NCBI GenBank assembly: GCA_013398275.1
Contig: VZSE01006029.1
Location: 3,178,999 to 3,242,998 of the forward strand
Direction: 5' to 3'
Source: Promerops cafer
Lineage: Eukaryota > Chordata > Aves > Passeriformes > Nectariniidae
Length of the DNA stretch: 64,000 bases
The notes below the pieces were generated by a model. The model was given only the letters and a program-made list of their open reading frames with translations, did no database searches and was not told where the DNA came from. Numbering within the stretch: position 1 is the stretch's first letter; every line of letters starts with the position of its first letter. This document shows positions 61,701-64,000 of this stretch, piece by piece. The position numbers and the translations under genes were made by a program.

Positions 61701-64000
61701 ATTTGCAAGATTAAAAATGTCTGTTGAATTAATTAGCTGCAAATCAACCTAGGCACAGCTCGACAAGTTCCAAGCAGTTCCAATAAAATAAAAAAGAAGG
61801 AATCGATAGCAACCACAAATACATGACAATGTGTTGGCACTTTGTGACTATAAATAGTGGCAGCTGCCCTCTCTGCTGACAAAGGAAGATTTTTCATTGT
61901 CCATACAGGGCTATCTAAAGGCTAAATCCTGCCCAGATTGGTGTGGCAATCTCATCGATAGCTGAAGCGTTCTCAGTGAAATATGTCCCATGGGGCAGCC
62001 CAGTAAGCCAGGGAGAACTGGAGCTGGAAACAAGCTGCCTACTTTGTCTTCACCTTCAGCCAGAGTGAACACCACAGTGCAGGTGCCAGGAGTGATCCCA
62101 GCACACGTGGATGCTGGCTGACAGGAGGATGATGTGTGTCCCAAAGTGGAAATTCAGGGCATGATGTTGAAAGTCATTAGCGACTACTTTTGAACTCTTC
62201 CTCTGTAGTTACTGCCATTATCTTAACCAGTCATTGCAATTTTAGATCTCTCTGACCATGTAACAGATCTCCTTGGAAACCTATTAGTTTTTTCAAACAT
62301 TGTCCTTAATGCTGAATTAAGGACACAGGTCAGGAACTCTAGACATATATCTGAACTTTAGAGAAGCAAGTGCCTTCACTGGCTAGTGGTCTCCTCCTCA
62401 GCTGCAGAAAGTTTAAAATTAATTCTCATCAAATATTGTCTGCGAAACAGTCTGAGATTGACACACAATAATGCAGAACATATTGAAAAAAGGATCACTG
62501 GTTAGAATTTCAGAAATAGTTACTGCATATGTATGGTACCTTTAAATTGGCAGGAGTATCGTTTTCAAATACATGCACTTGAAATTCCAGGTATTACGTA
62601 TCTTCAGTATGTAATCTGTGCAAGAGCAAGTCTTTCCTTCTGGCAGCTTGCATCAGGAAACTGCATATGTGTTGGATAACAAACCCAATTAGCATTCTTC
62701 AGTCAAAATGCAAGTAAACCATCCTAATTATTGCATGTTATTTCCTTCATAAACTACTGACAATGATAACTGATTGTGAAACAAATACAACCAACATTAC
62801 ATTACATGAAACAAAAGTTTAATTGATCCCTTTGCCATTTTTCTGTATGATTATTTTTTCCTTGATTAAGTAAATGTGATAAATCCTTTTTTATTTTACA
62901 CAATTATCCCTGCTCTATTCTTTTACCAAAATATTTAAGATATGAAACATAGCTCTAGACAGATTTCCTCCATAATTTTTTCTTAAAGTGCTTGCACACT
63001 AAATCACAAGGCTGTTTCCAATAATGACTAGAATTTATTTTCCAATAATATAATTTTCTTTTTTGCAGTTACCACTTGGTTATCCTTAATGACAATGTTC
63101 CTGATCCTTTTTTTTTGNAAACTGTAAATTTGCTCCCAAGCATCAGATAAGGTCCTAGTATTTTTACTATGATAAACCCAAACACTTTCACATAGAGTAT
63201 TCATTAGAGTGTGCTGTGGACACTGAATGTCTTGCATTCACCATAGCCTGGGCAATTTGCACACAACTGTGGTTCAGATGTGCTGTCCACAGAAGCCATG
63301 TCTGCTCCACATGCTTTGCTGGATAGCACAGAGCCTGTTTGCCCTTTGCTCAACCCAAACTCATCGTTGTTTGGCAAAGGAACTGGGATCTCAAAGTGTA
63401 TGAAACTTGGGCTCAGGGAACTACAGATAAGCTCTAAGTGTAGCTCTGGTGTCCATACAAAGTCTGGCTGAGCTCCAAAGAAAAACCATGTGAACATGGC
63501 CAGAGCAGCACACAGTGCATTAAGACACCTTATTCAAGGCAGCATGTAGAGATTCAGGCTTTGTCACAGTGCTAACCACGTTCATACAGCTTTTGGTCAG
63601 GTTGGAAGGTGAGCAAAGTGATTTTGTTTCTGCCCCAGATGTTTACTGCAGACATTACTCTGGCAGGGTGTAGGCAATGGCACTGAATGTGCTCAACAAT
63701 TTCAGAGCCCTCAACACTAAAGGGACTGAACCTGTGACAATACTAGAAGTATGTCTACACTGCACATGTCTACATTTGTATGTCCACATTTACATTTTCC
63801 ACAAAGAGGAAGAATGGTTCAAAATACGAGGCAGGGAGCATTGCCCTTCTCCTCAGCTGCGTGCAGCCCTATATCCTTCCCCTGAGAGACAGCAGCTAAA
63901 GATATGAATCATTGCTAGCTGAAGAGATCACTGTATCTGACTCTGCCCTTGGTCTCTGCTTACCACCAATTTACTGCTGGAAAAGCCCTCATGAGTATGT
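58776..64000. other. Intergenic DNA to window end
   Basis: AT-rich unique-looking sequence with a T run at about 60652-60668 and an unresolved base at 63118. No supported exon, RNA gene or repeat family. Confidence 0.5.

Overview
This is vertebrate nuclear DNA, almost certainly from a bird. It has short coding exons with GT-AG introns, low background CpG with one sharp CpG island, and many CR1 LINE fragments ending in ATTCTRTG-type tails. It also has two endogenous-retrovirus LTR traces of a kind common in avian genomes. There is no bacterial-type gene organisation, no CRISPR array and no recognisable tRNA or rRNA gene.

The main content is a head-to-tail pair of genes for TMEM68-type acyltransferases, both on the + strand. 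Copy 1 has six coding exons between 4564 and 16517. Copy 2 has six coding exons between 24447 and 39130. The coding exon lengths match exactly (328, 165, 194, 61, 140 and 105 nt), intron phases match, and each predicts a 330-residue protein. By hand alignment the two proteins share about 57% identity. Identity is only about 39% in the N-terminal membrane region and about 60-71% in the acyltransferase part. Both look intact, so this is an old tandem duplication and not a recent assembly duplicate. Copy 2 looks like the TMEM68 ortholog; copy 1 is a diverged paralog.

Layout: 1-4563 is non-coding and includes a sense-strand ERVK-like LTR/primer-binding-site remnant at about 3115-3560. Copy 1 occupies 4564 to about 17725, with a solo LTR flanked by a 6-bp target-site duplication inside its intron between exons 4 and 5. 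Between 17.7 and 20.7 kb lie CR1 fragments and a 59-bp tandem duplication. A CpG island at about 20.7-21.1 kb carries the likely promoter and non-coding exon 1 of copy 2. Copy 2 runs to a polyadenylation signal at 40920. From 41 to 64 kb I find no supported coding exon, only CR1 fragments, simple repeats and an AT-rich, repeat-poor block at 54.1-55.4 kb that could be the 3' UTR of a convergent minus-strand gene.

TMEM68 is known as an ER acyltransferase that makes storage triacylglycerol independently of DGAT1/DGAT2. The window therefore suggests two copies of a neutral-lipid synthesis enzyme that have diverged in membrane anchoring, active-site neighbours, C-terminal sorting signal and promoter type. 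Functional divergence is inferred from sequence only.
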